A stretch of DNA of 64,000 nt from UBA6168 sp041392505 (lineage in GTDB: Bacteria; Bacteroidota; Bacteroidia; Chitinophagales; Saprospiraceae), in NCBI GenBank assembly GCA_041392505.1, contig JAWKLX010000015.1, positions 62,001 through 126,000 on the forward strand, in the 5' to 3' direction. Below, piece by piece: positions 6,876 to 15,090 of this stretch. Every line of letters starts with the position of its first letter. The stretch's first letter is position 1. The notes beneath the pieces are model-generated. The model was not told where the DNA came from and searched no databases. It saw only the letters and a program-made list of their open reading frames with translations. Both the position numbers and the translations under genes were made by a program.

Positions 6876-7937
6876 TTATAATTCCCCTTCTTTTACAATC
6901 GCCTCCACCACCAACGCAGTGTCCGGCGGCAGCGTTTCGAGATAAGCAGGTTCTTTACCTCCAGCGACGTATTCTGCCGTAGCCAACGCGGCACGGATGA
7001 CCGTTTGACTGCCAGGAGATGGGAAGAGGTTTAGGGCTTCTTCGCAGAGGTCTTGGAATAAAGCTGTGGAAGATTTCATTTCCAAAAGATTGGCAAAAAA
7101 AGAAATGAGACAGGCATTGATATTAAATATGCTTTCGTCATTTCTTAAACGTACTAAAAGGTCATTACCTATCGCAAATGCTGCGGCATGACCTTCTTTT
7201 TTTTCTTTGAAGATGATGGCGTCTCCGAATTCTTTGAAAACTTTTTCTTTAGGTAGGTCTGTTTCGATTAATAGTTGCCACGCTTCATTTTTCTTGTTTT
7301 GGAGAAGGAGGTTTTCGCCAATATGGCCGAGGTTCCAAGCCTGTTCGAAAATACTATTTTCTTTTTTTCTTAGTTCTAATGCTTTTAGATAGACCTCAAC
7401 AGCCTTTTCGTATTGATTTAATTCCGTATAGTTTATCCCTAGCGATTCGAAATTCCAAGCCTGTCCAGCCATGTTTTTTTCATCTTCCCTTAATTTGAGC
7501 GCTTTTTGGTGTGCTTCGATTGCCTCTTCGTGGCGGCCAAGTTCTTGGAGGTTCCAGCCGATCTGGCCAAGATTCCAAGCTTGTCCAGCCGTGTTTTTTT
7601 CATCTTCCCTTAATTTGAGCGCTTTTTGGTGCGATTCGATGGCCTCTTCGTGGCGGCCAAGTTTTTGGAGGTTCCAACCGATCCATTCGAGATTGTCAGC
7701 CAGTCCAGCCAAGTTTTTTTCTTCCTCCCTTGATTTGAGGGCTTTTTGGTGCATTTCGATGGCCTCTTCGTGGCGGCCAAGTTCTTGGAGGTTCAAGCCG
7801 ATCCATTCGAAATTGTCAAGCTTGTCCAGCCGTGTTTTTTCTTCTTCCCATAATTTGAGCGCCTTTTGGTGCGATTCGATTGCCTCTTCGTGTCGGCCAA
7901 GTTCTTTGAGATTCCAGCCGATCTGGCAAGATTCCAA
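6876..7937 (-). CDS. TPR-repeat C-terminal part of a broken ATPase-TPR gene
   Basis: A 353-codon leftward frame made of 40-residue tetratricopeptide repeats (LGRHEEAIESHQKALKLREE type) followed by about 200 residues of degenerate TPR-like helices ending in VEAIVKEGEL. There is no convincing start near 7937: the frame is simply opened by an indel in the repeat array. It is best read as the 3' part of the gene starting at 10037, whose ATPase domain would be followed by the TPR array. TPRs bind protein partners, and in STAND-type ATPases they often sense the trigger. Repeats near the N-terminus are almost identical in DNA, those near the C-terminus are diverged. Whether the breaks are natural or consensus errors is open. 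Confidence 0.7.
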   Translation of the reverse strand: MESCQIGWNLKELGRHEEAIESHQKALKLWEEEKTRLDKLDNFEWIGLNLQELGRHEEAIEMHQKALKSREEEKNLAGLADNLEWIGWNLQKLGRHEEAIESHQKALKLREDEKNTAGQAWNLGQIGWNLQELGRHEEAIEAHQKALKLREDEKNMAGQAWNFESLGINYTELNQYEKAVEVYLKALELRKKENSIFEQAWNLGHIGENLLLQNKKNEAWQLLIETDLPKEKVFKEFGDAIIFKEKKEGHAAAFAIGNDLLVRLRNDESIFNINACLISFFANLLEMKSSTALFQDLCEEALNLFPSPGSQTVIRAALATAEYVAGGKEPAYLETLPPDTALVVEAIVKEGEL

Positions 7938-8420
7938 GCCTGTTCAGCCATGTTATTTTTCATCTTCCCTTAATTTGAGCGCTTTTGGGTGCGATTCGAT
8001 GGCCTCTTCGTGGCGGCCAAGTTTTTGGTTCAACCGATCCATTCGAGATTGTCAGCCAGTCCAGCCAAGTTTTTTTCTTCCTCCCTTTGATTTGAGGCTT
8101 TTTGGTGCATTTCGATGGCCTCTTCAATGGCGGCAAGTTCTTGGAGGTTCAAGCCGATCCATTCCAGAATTGTCAGCCAGTCCAGCCAAGTTTTTTCTTC
8201 CTCCCTTGATTTGAGGGCTTTTTTGAGCATTTCGATGGCCTCTTCGTGGCGGCCAAGTTCTTGGAGGTTCAAGCCGATCCATTCGAAATTGTCAGCCAGT
8301 CCAGCCAAGTTTTTTTCTTCCTCCCTTGATTTGAGGGCTTTTTGGAGCATTTCGATGGCCTCTTCGTGGCGGCCAAGTTCTTGGAGGTTCAAGCCGATCC
8401 ATTCGAATTGTCAGCCAGCA
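7465..8420 (-). repeat. 120-bp tandem TPR-coding repeats, about eight units
   Basis: The DNA repeats every 120 bases (40 codons) about eight times with only a few substitutions between units, encoding one kinesin-light-chain-like TPR each. Units between about 7920 and 8200, and again near 8405, contain one- to four-base indels relative to the others, which break the reading frame. Repeat number is likely to vary between strains. Confidence 0.85.
8030..8392 (-). pseudogene. Frameshifted middle segment of the TPR array
   Basis: A 120-codon leftward frame of three TPR units (NLQELGRHEEAIEMLQKALK type) between the ATPase part and the C-terminal TPR part. Indels at both ends detach it from its neighbours. 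It is listed so that the reader can assemble the intended protein: ATPase (8424-10037), this segment, then 6876-7937, about 1,000 residues in all. Confidence 0.65.
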
Positions 8421-8423
8421 TAG

Positions 8424-10037
8424 TCAATTTTTTCTTCTTCCCGAAAGGCTAATGCAAAGTTGAAGACTGATATAGAGAAGGAATTCCACCCTTTGTTGAA
8501 AAATCTTGTTGCCAGTATCTCTTAGACATCGGATGTTTTTGCTGTTTTCATCCTGTTTTAATTCTTTCTTGATAGCCAATAAATCTTGTTTTAGTTTTTC
8601 AATTGCCTTTTCTTCATTCTTTAATTGTTGATAGGTTTCAATTTTTTTGACCTTGGGATCGGCGACTTTAAGGACTACATCGTCTGTCGTTTTCTCCTTC
8701 AATAAATCTGACCAAAACTTCTGACCCCCATCCTTTGGTAACCAATCTTTCGGAATCCCCTGATTATGCAAGCTCAACCTCGCCAACTCCCTCGTATCCT
8801 TGTCAAACCCCCGCTCCAAACTTTTCAGTGCCTTATCCCGCAAATCATCCTTTTCATAAATGGATACCAACAAATCCGCCAGCAACCAGATGGCTGAATA
8901 ATTTTGGTCATGGAACACCTGCCGGTTTTTATAATATAGACAGTAAATGCGGTCGGTCACTTGGTAGCGAAAACTCTTGGCGCCTTCCCGTTTGTGGCCC
9001 GTGATGTAGTTGTTGTCCTGCAACCAAAGAAAGGCCCTCGAAATGGTATTTTGGGATGTGTCGAGCAAAGCGGCAAGGTCAGTCTGCGACTTATTTTCGC
9101 CAGAGCGGATGAGGGTATCAAATATCTTGCGGCTCTTGGGCGGTATGTCGGACGTAAGGCTTTGGTAATAAGGGGTGAGTTCGTCAATCAGCCCATGAAG
9201 CGTTTTGGCAGTGCTCATGACATCGTCCTTTAGCAATAAGTTGCTCAATACAATGGCCATACGGGGAAAGCCGCCCGTGAAAACGCTGATCGCCCGCAGC
9301 TTACTTTCCATGAGGGAAATCTGCTCTGGCAAGTATTTTTTCCCGGTCGCTTTTTCCTCTACTTCCCGCCTCCGGGTGAAATAGGCGAGGAAATCTTCCT
9401 CCTTCCAAGGTTTTAGGTGATATGGTTTGAAGGCATGAAAAATGGGCAAGTTGTAATCCTTGCCAAAATCGGCCCGTGGAGTGGCGCCGATCAATACAAA
9501 GCAAGGGAGTGTTTCCAACATCATACGCAACCTGCCTTCTCCTGGGCCTTTGAAGCGCGCTACCATTTCGTTGATGTTTTCCACCAATACGACAAGCAAA
9601 AATTGACCGTGTTTGGCTCTTTGTTCGCTGATCCAATCTTTGAGCCGTTGGTAAGCCTTTTGCCAGTCCTCTTCCGTTTCCTCCCAAGTAGTAATGACTT
9701 GTTCAAAAGCACCGCCTTCCTCTACTTGGCTCAAGATCATGCGGATAAAATCGCTGGGGAAATCAATGTTGTCCTGCTCCTCTGGGAAGAGGATGAAACG
9801 GCAGTTTTTAAAATGCTCATGCCGCTGAAAATGGATTTGTAGGTATTTGGAAAAAAAGGATTTCCCAATCCCCCGTGGCCCTTGGATCAACAAATGGCTG
9901 GTATCGCCTCTCCCTAGATACATTTCTTCGAGGTCACTCATTATTTGGTGGAGGGGCAATTTACGGCCAGTGGCGACAGCAAGAATAGTACGGTCGTCCA
10001 TCTGATAGGGGTTGAAACGGGAAATATAATGGCTCAT
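8424..10037 (-). CDS. P-loop (STAND/AAA-like) ATPase, N-terminal part of an ATPase-TPR protein
   Basis: A 537-residue frame. Residues about 48-60 (LLIQGPRGIGKSFF) are a Walker A motif; FLLVVLVENINEM near residue 155 fits a Walker B strand with an unusual E-N ending; LPCFVLIGATPR fits sensor 1. A winged-helix region follows (KSQTDLAALLDTSQNTISRAF), as in STAND and archaeal-type ATPases, then a charged coiled stretch (QQLKNEEKAIEKLKQDL). The last 30 residues appear frameshifted: in the next frame the TPR reading begins with ALAFREEEK. Intended product: ATPase-winged helix-TPR signal protein. It starts 21 bp after the end of another ATPase gene on the same strand, forming a two-gene operon. Regulatory or defence-type roles are common for such pairs but are not shown here. 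Confidence 0.75.
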   Translation of the reverse strand: MSHYISRFNPYQMDDRTILAVATGRKLPLHQIMSDLEEMYLGRGDTSHLLIQGPRGIGKSFFSKYLQIHFQRHEHFKNCRFILFPEEQDNIDFPSDFIRMILSQVEEGGAFEQVITTWEETEEDWQKAYQRLKDWISEQRAKHGQFLLVVLVENINEMVARFKGPGEGRLRMMLETLPCFVLIGATPRADFGKDYNLPIFHAFKPYHLKPWKEEDFLAYFTRRREVEEKATGKKYLPEQISLMESKLRAISVFTGGFPRMAIVLSNLLLKDDVMSTAKTLHGLIDELTPYYQSLTSDIPPKSRKIFDTLIRSGENKSQTDLAALLDTSQNTISRAFLWLQDNNYITGHKREGAKSFRYQVTDRIYCLYYKNRQVFHDQNYSAIWLLADLLVSIYEKDDLRDKALKSLERGFDKDTRELARLSLHNQGIPKDWLPKDGGQKFWSDLLKEKTTDDVVLKVADPKVKKIETYQQLKNEEKAIEKLKQDLLAIKKELKQDENSKNIRCLRDTGNKIFQQRVEFLLYISLQLCISLSGRRKN

Positions 10038-10058
10038 GTATGATAGGTTTGAGTGGTT

Positions 10059-11216
10059 TTACAGGTTTCTTTTTTGCCGCCACCAATTGCGGAGGATATT
10101 CAGGGAAAAGGCATATCGTTCTCTTTCCCGTAATGTCAGAAACTCAAAATCGATTAGCTTTGTCAAAGCATCGTACTGGAATTTTTCACCGAGTTCTTTT
10201 TGCATTTCCGAAAAAGCGGCCACTTCATTTTTTACCACATAATCAAGGATGGCCTGTGCTGCTGGGAGTTCATCATTAGAAAATTTAGCCAGCCGCTCAT
10301 CAAATTGATAAGTGAAGTCGGCTTGGAAATTAGGTTGGATGTCATTATGAAAAACTTGTTCGACCTCTTCTGGGGTAGAGGCTTCATTGACTACAATATG
10401 ATGAAAAGTGAGTTGAAGGAAATAGGGGACATAATCTGGCAGTAGGTCAAGGACTTTTTCGGTTATTTCATTTGTCCACCAATTTAGATTTTTGTTTTCC
10501 AAAAGTTTTTCCAACAAACTTTTTGCTTCTTCCCTAGTAAATGGTTCAAGCTTCAGGGTATTCAAGCCAGCGATCAATTTTCTTGAAATGCCCAAGTTGT
10601 CCAATTGCAAATGGAGATTAAGGGATCCAGCGATGCCCATTGCCAAACCCGCATCCCGCCATGTGCGAAGGCTGGTCAAAATTTTTTGTATTTCCCTTAC
10701 TTGTTCTTTTGAATAAGAGAGGTTTTGGAAGAAAAAAGGCAATTCATCCAAGAATAAGATCACATTTGAGTTTTCTTTAAAAAAAGAACCGAGCAGGTTG
10801 TCGAGAGGGGAAGTGTACACATCCCATTCAGATTTAAATTCAAGTTTAACGCCGCCAGCTTCCAAAACTTTGATGCCTCCTGTCAATGATTCGATCAATT
10901 TAGAAGGAAGTTGACGGCTGTCAGTTAGCAATTTTCCTAATCTGGTTTTTAAATCTTTGGGTAAGGCTTCATGTAGTTCTTTATAAAACTGTAAAGGACT
11001 TTGATAGCCTTGGCAATTCAATTGAACGACAATATTGTCATCCCGTTCATCAAGCTGTTTGGCCAGTTCTAACAGGAAAGAGCTTTTTCCTGTTCGCCGG
11101 ATTCCCAATAACAGGAAGCTATTTTGGTTTTCCAGCAGGTGAATTGCACCTTTTAGTTCTTTTTCTCGGTTTGTGAAGTTTTCACCAGAAACGGGGTCGC
11201 CTATTGCATTTCTCAT
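10059..11216 (-). CDS. AAA/STAND-like P-loop ATPase
   Basis: A 385-residue protein of the archaeal-type ATPase group. FTNREKELKGAIHLL is the typical entry helix, LLLGIRRTGKSSFLLEL is Walker A (residues about 36-48), NVILFLDELPFFFQNLSY is Walker B with its acidic pair, and MGIAGSLNLH suits sensor 1. The C-terminal third is helical and ends in a winged-helix-like region (FSEMQKELGEKFQYDALTKL). It is cytosolic, with no membrane segment. It is the first gene of a leftward pair with the ATPase-TPR gene that follows after 21 bp. A long inverted repeat (11221-11308) begins 5 bases before its ATG and may control it. Partner domains such as nucleases are not visible in either gene. Confidence 0.8.
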   Translation of the reverse strand: MRNAIGDPVSGENFTNREKELKGAIHLLENQNSFLLLGIRRTGKSSFLLELAKQLDERDDNIVVQLNCQGYQSPLQFYKELHEALPKDLKTRLGKLLTDSRQLPSKLIESLTGGIKVLEAGGVKLEFKSEWDVYTSPLDNLLGSFFKENSNVILFLDELPFFFQNLSYSKEQVREIQKILTSLRTWRDAGLAMGIAGSLNLHLQLDNLGISRKLIAGLNTLKLEPFTREEAKSLLEKLLENKNLNWWTNEITEKVLDLLPDYVPYFLQLTFHHIVVNEASTPEEVEQVFHNDIQPNFQADFTYQFDERLAKFSNDELPAAQAILDYVVKNEVAAFSEMQKELGEKFQYDALTKLIDFEFLTLRERERYAFSLNILRNWWRQKRNL

Positions 11217-11220
11217 TTAA

Positions 11221-11308
11221 TATGAATTTTTGTTCGTATGAATTGCAGCTCATAGTTGTTTGTCGATGCAAACGTATGAGTTAGAATTCATACGAGCAAA
11301 AATTCATA
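11221..11308. promoter_or_regulatory. Long inverted repeat before the ATPase pair
   Basis: Arms of 24 bp (11221-11244 and 11285-11308) are complementary with a single mismatch, and each contains the 8-mer TATGAATT twice, in direct orientation. The inner sequence (CTCATA...TATGAG, then TTTG...CAAA) extends the pairing. It lies immediately upstream of the ATG at 11216 of the leftward ATPase operon, so it could be an operator, a transcript leader hairpin or a small mobile element. Confidence 0.65.
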
Positions 11309-11417
11309 CTTTTTTTTTAATTTTTTCATTATTATAATCAACTGGCTTAACGATAATTGGTACTGTTTCGCAAAATTAAACCGCTGAAAGAATGGGTACT
11401 ATGCCATAGTGGAAAGG

Positions 11418-11561
11418 GTGTGTATAACAAATTGCACAACTACACAGGTGATCGGATCGCCTGGGCGGCGGTCCGATCAGTAGGCAGTGAATGGCCTTCG
11501 ATCAGACGGGCGTTGAGCCCATCCGAACGGAGGTTCATAAAGTGCATTTTGTTATACACAC
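11418..11561. mobile_element. 144-bp MITE-like element with 20-bp terminal repeats and 9-bp target duplication
   Basis: Terminal inverted repeats 11418-11437 and 11542-11561 (GTGTGTATAACAAATTGCAC with one mismatch) enclose a GC-richer core that has its own internal inverted repeat around GATCGGATCGCC. The sequence GTGGAAAGG occurs exactly at both outer edges (11409-11417 and 11562-11570), which is the mark of a 9-bp target-site duplication. No transposase is encoded, so mobilisation would be in trans by an insertion sequence elsewhere in the genome. Confidence 0.8.
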
Positions 11562-11657
11562 GTGGAAAGGATTTGCTTTCGATTACTATTTTTGTTCGTG
11601 GTCATTAGATCATGCTAGTGAAGAAATGACACTTTAAAAATCACTACCATATAACTC

Positions 11658-11975
11658 ATGTCCAGAAACATAACCATTGACGAGGCCCTCCTCCAATTAG
11701 AAGAATTTGGCTTTGAAAAACGGGTGGATACCATTGCCGAGTACTCACAAAATGCCGACCTGTACATCCGGAAAATTGATGAAGAACGGTACATTATTTT
11801 GCATCATTTCAACAAAAACAAACACGAAGAACTTCAAGGATTCGACTGTTGGATCAGCACCTACCGGTTTGATAACCACATCGGGAGAATCCCTGCGATT
11901 GAAATGGAGGAGGTGAAAAAGTCTTTCGACTTTGTGGGTGATTGGAAATTGATTGCCAAACATTTGTTTGATTAG
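11658..11975 (+). CDS. Hypothetical protein, 105 residues
   Basis: A small soluble protein with no recognised domain. It begins with a helix (TIDEALLQLEEFGFEKR), followed by alternating strand-like segments (ADLYIRKIDEERYIILHHF) and an aromatic C-terminal stretch (FDFVGDWKLIAKHLFD). Composition is acidic and free of membrane or signal segments. It stands alone between the MITE-like element and a convergent transporter gene. The clean reading frame and normal codon use favour a real gene. Confidence 0.6.
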   Translation: MSRNITIDEALLQLEEFGFEKRVDTIAEYSQNADLYIRKIDEERYIILHHFNKNKHEELQGFDCWISTYRFDNHIGRIPAIEMEEVKKSFDFVGDWKLIAKHLFD

Positions 11976-12015
11976 GTGATTCTTCGTGGATATTCTGCTG
12001 CCAAATTCGTCACAA

Positions 12016-13191
12016 CTATTTCCCCAGAAAATAAGCCCTTCGAATGCTCCACAACCCCAGCACTGGCCCCAGCACTAATGCCAAATACAACCACTCCCCA
12101 CTGATTTTATTTCCCAGAAAAACCAATAGTTGAATGCTAAAAATAGTCAGCGCAAACCCGATGCAATTGACAATGGTGAGCGCCGTTCCAACATACATTT
12201 TTGGGGCAGTTTGGGCAACGATGGTCGAAAATTGCGGGCTATCGCCAACCACCGCAAAACCCCAAATAAGGAGGGCGGCTAAAAACAACCAAGTAGGTAG
12301 CAAAAATAAAAGTGGGGAAACCAGGCAAAAAATACCCGATGTGAGTAGCATGCCGAACGCCACTTTAGGGCTCCCTTTTTTTAGAGAAATATAACCTCCG
12401 ATCACACAACCCAAACCACCTGCACCGATGATGATAAATGACCACAAAGGGATGGCCATGTTCGTCTCTTGTATTTTATTGAAAGTCGCCAAAAGGGTAG
12501 GGACAAAGGCCCAAAGAGCGTATAACTCCCACATGTGTCCGAAATAGCCAAACGCTGCCGATCTAAATTCTTTAAAGGCAAATATTTTAGGAATAGCGTT
12601 CCATTCGAATTGCGGGGCAGGCTTTCGATGTGGCCCGTCGCCGACCATGAAATAAAGCAACAATCCTCCCAAAACCGCCAATGTTGAAGTTGCCAGCAAA
12701 ATGCCGCCCCACGGCAAACTCCTCGAAAAGGCCTTCAACAAGTGAGGAAATGCCGATCCCAGCACCAAGGCTCCCACCAGATAACCCAATGCCTTGCCCA
12801 AGCCTTTTTCAAACCAATCTGCCGAAATTTTCATCCCTACCGGATAAATGCCGGCGAGGAAAAAGCCTGTAAGGAAACGGAATAGCAACAACATCATCAA
12901 GCCGTCCGCTAACCAAAAAACGCAAATGTTGAAAAAGGCTCCTGCCAGTGCTGACAACAAAAAGACTTTAGAAGGGGAAAATCGGTCGGCAATGGAAAGG
13001 ATGGCAAAAACCAAGGTGCCCGTGATAAACCCCAGTTGCACCGCCGATATAATATTGCCGATGGCATCCGCTTGCAGGTGCAGTGCTTGCTGCAGGTCGC
13101 CAACTATTGCGTTGCCCGCAAACCAGAGCGAAGTGCCTGCGAACTGGGCGAAGACAAGGACGGGTAAAATATGGGCTGGTATTTTTTTCAT
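12016..13191 (-). CDS. MFS transporter
   Basis: A 391-residue inner-membrane protein with about twelve hydrophobic segments, the size and pattern of the major facilitator superfamily. The second-third segment loop (SIADRFSPSKVFLLSAL) corresponds to the MFS signature GxxxDRxGRR in a relaxed form, and the AGIYPVGMKISADWFEKGLGKALG region is typical of the fourth to fifth helix in MFS porters of the cyanate/nitrate-like group. It would move a small solute across the cytoplasmic membrane by ion coupling; the substrate is not readable. It starts just upstream of a divergent pseudogene and is convergent with the 105-residue gene. Confidence 0.85.
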   Translation of the reverse strand: MKKIPAHILPVLVFAQFAGTSLWFAGNAIVGDLQQALHLQADAIGNIISAVQLGFITGTLVFAILSIADRFSPSKVFLLSALAGAFFNICVFWLADGLMMLLLFRFLTGFFLAGIYPVGMKISADWFEKGLGKALGYLVGALVLGSAFPHLLKAFSRSLPWGGILLATSTLAVLGGLLLYFMVGDGPHRKPAPQFEWNAIPKIFAFKEFRSAAFGYFGHMWELYALWAFVPTLLATFNKIQETNMAIPLWSFIIIGAGGLGCVIGGYISLKKGSPKVAFGMLLTSGIFCLVSPLLFLLPTWLFLAALLIWGFAVVGDSPQFSTIVAQTAPKMYVGTALTIVNCIGFALTIFSIQLLVFLGNKISGEWLYLALVLGPVLGLWSIRRAYFLGK

Positions 13192-13227
13192 TTGGCCAAA
13201 GATGGGTGAAAAGAAAATAAAAATTAA

Positions 13228-13679
13228 ACTTTAGTTGTTTCTAAAAATGCAATAGATGCTTATGGAGGAAAATTGAAACAGGATCTTAAAAAACAATTTA
13301 CGACCACATTAAATGACCGTGAAAAACCCGACCCGTCCAAATGGGAAATGATTTTTCCAAAGAAAAAACGCAAGGAAAAAGTGGCCGTTATATTTTACGA
13401 GCCATTGGATAGGGGGACATTGGAAAGTGCAATTGGAATTATTGATGCAAATGGAAATCTGGTAAACGGCCATGTAGAAATTTTACAGAACGAAAGTGCA
13501 TGGCTATTTTTGCTGAAAATAGGTGGCAGCCCGGTGAATATAAATTAATATTCAGTGAAAAATTGGAGGACTTAGCTGGTAATAATTTAAAGAGATTATT
13601 TGACGTGGATTATAAAGAAGAAGCGGAGGGTAAAAATGAACTTCCTATTTTAGAGTTTCCTTTTTATATAAAGGAATAA
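13228..13679 (+). pseudogene. 5'-truncated, frameshifted remnant of a larger conserved protein
   Basis: From 13228 one frame reads TLVVSKNAIDAYGGKLKQ onward without a proper start, then continues to the DREKPDPSKW segment and the strand VAVIFYEPLDRGTLES. After the T5 tract at 13507-13511 the reading moves to another frame: FAENRWQPGEYKLIF, then LEDLAGNNLKRLFDVD, ending at the TAA at 13677. The order TLVID, DxxPDP, plus W-P-G-Y-L and LEDLAGN-RxFDVD is the C-terminal part of a family of secreted conserved hypothetical proteins of several hundred residues. The N-terminal majority is missing, cut by the transporter start region. One added T would restore the last shift, but the gene would still lack its front. 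Confidence 0.7.
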
Positions 13680-13710
13680 AAGGTAAATTTTGTAGATTTT
13701 AACACGGCAT

Positions 13711-14670
13711 TTATTTGACAGCCAATTTTACCACCTCCCAATAGTTTTTTTCCAAAACCCCTTTTTCATAAAACCCCCTTTCCAATAATAACTGGTGCAA
13801 TTTCGGTAAATGATAGGACGGTACTGACATCAAAATATGATGTTCGGAGTGATAATTCACATGATAAGGTGCAAACAATATTTTTTCGAAGAAATTAGCG
13901 TAAGTAGTCCGGGTGTTTTTATAAGGGTCGGTGGTGTCTTCTACTATGGAGTGTTCAGCCATAGAGCGGATGCGGAGGGAGAATTGAAAAGTAGTCAAAT
14001 AAGCACCGACCCACATTAAGTATAAATACGGCGAGGCTAAAAAATATAACAATAAAAACAAGATTAAATTGGCAATAATAGGCCCACTTAAATTTTTATA
14101 AAAAATAATAAAAAAAGCTTTCCAACTACGGTCTTTTTGCGAAACCCTTTCTACTTTTCCACCTAAATTATATTTCAAATAACCGAGGTGCATCATGATT
14201 AATCCAATGAAAGATTTAATGCCGGTTTGCCCGGACAAATCCCTGAATATTTTTCGGAACATACTTTTTCGGGAAGTGGGGTAGCCCCGGGTCAATAATA
14301 AATCGGGGTCTTCCACTGTGCCATTTCTAACGTGGTGACGATAGTGGTAATGCCTGTATTTACGGGTATCTTGAAAGATGGGGTAGGCTCCGAACCATTG
14401 GCCAATTATTTCATTGGTCTTTTTATTTTTAAATACCGCATAATGCCCAGTATCGTGCATGAGTATGGCACAGGCCAATTGTTTGCCACCCAAAATAAAC
14501 AGGGAAATAATAATGGTAATTATATTCGGGAAAAAATAAACCAGTGCAAACGCCACCGCAATCCACAACCAGTGTACGAGTATTTCCCAACTGGCCAGCC
14601 AATCGTTTTTTTCGTGGAGCATTTTCCGCTCCTCCCGTGATAAATATGGTGTGGCGGATACGATTTGCAT
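13711..14670 (-). CDS. Membrane fatty acid desaturase family protein
   Basis: A 319-residue integral membrane di-iron enzyme. The three histidine boxes are all present: HDTGHY (residues about 72-77), HYHYRHH (about 107-113) and HSEHH near 275. Hydrophobic stretches lie around residues 30-65 and 185-230. Such enzymes introduce double bonds or hydroxyl groups into acyl chains, or act on carotenoids or sphingolipid bases. The substrate is not clear, although the short length and the HDTGHY box are common in Bacteroidota lipid desaturases. It is followed on the same strand by nothing close, and preceded by a VOC protein gene 19 bp upstream, so the two may be co-transcribed. Confidence 0.9.
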   Translation of the reverse strand: MQIVSATPYLSREERKMLHEKNDWLASWEILVHWLWIAVAFALVYFFPNIITIIISLFILGGKQLACAILMHDTGHYAVFKNKKTNEIIGQWFGAYPIFQDTRKYRHYHYRHHVRNGTVEDPDLLLTRGYPTSRKSMFRKIFRDLSGQTGIKSFIGLIMMHLGYLKYNLGGKVERVSQKDRSWKAFFIIFYKNLSGPIIANLILFLLLYFLASPYLYLMWVGAYLTTFQFSLRIRSMAEHSIVEDTTDPYKNTRTTYANFFEKILFAPYHVNYHSEHHILMSVPSYHLPKLHQLLLERGFYEKGVLEKNYWEVVKLAVK

Positions 14671-14689
14671 TTAAAAAAGAATTAAAAAA

Positions 14690-15052
14690 TTATTCCAGTT
14701 TAAAATACGGGTTGTAAATAATCCCAATTAAATTCCCCCAAGGATCTTTTACGGTGGCGACCATGAGCTCACCGCCGACGTTTGTAGGGGCTTCGTGTGG
14801 AGTTGCACCCAGCGACAATAAACGGTCATATTCGGCCTGAATATTTTCCACACCCCAATAGGACAAAATGTTTTCGGTTTTTTCGGTAGTTGGATTTTCT
14901 TCGGGCTGCAAGCCTAATTCATAGCCACCGATATTAAAACCCACATAAAATGGTTCGTCAAAATAGGGTTCGGTTTTAAATGCGTTGGCGTACCATTTTT
15001 TGGCTGCATTTAAATCGCCGACTTTATAGATGGTGGTGCGAAGTCCTAACAT
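14690..15052 (-). CDS. VOC (glyoxalase/bleomycin-resistance) superfamily protein
   Basis: A 120-residue single-domain member of the vicinal oxygen chelate fold. It shows the two beta-alpha-beta-beta-beta modules: TTIYKVGDLNAAKKWYANAF opens the first, YVGFNIGGYELGL closes it, and VENIQAEYDRLLSLGATPHE with VKDPWGNLIGIIYNP forms the second. The acidic ligand near the end typical of glyoxalase I is replaced by a tyrosine-asparagine pair, so metal-dependent lyase activity is uncertain. Similar to proteins usually annotated as glyoxalase-like or extradiol dioxygenase-like. It is 19 bp upstream of the desaturase gene. Confidence 0.85.
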   Translation of the reverse strand: MLGLRTTIYKVGDLNAAKKWYANAFKTEPYFDEPFYVGFNIGGYELGLQPEENPTTEKTENILSYWGVENIQAEYDRLLSLGATPHEAPTNVGGELMVATVKDPWGNLIGIIYNPYFKLE

Positions 15053-15056
15053 GGAT

Positions 15057-15090
15057 TTAGTGGTAAATGGTGAATGGTAAATGGTAAATC
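15057..15090. repeat. Short GGTAAAT/GGTGAAT heptamer array
   Basis: Four 7-bp units (GGTAAAT, GGTGAAT, GGTAAAT, GGTAAAT) fill the 36-bp gap between the DUF3089 gene and the VOC gene. The complementary unit type occurs at 3834. There is only one arm here. Confidence 0.55.

Noticed and set aside
7471..8214. A 247-codon rightward frame opposite the TPR repeats
   Set aside because: It only mirrors the 120-bp leftward repeats (serine/arginine/tryptophan-rich, repetitive) and has no start region or domain; the leftward TPR reading is clearly the coding one.
7465..8420. CRISPR array suggested by regular direct repeats
   Set aside because: The 120-bp period has no unique spacers, and the units encode TPRs. 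There are no cas genes in the window.
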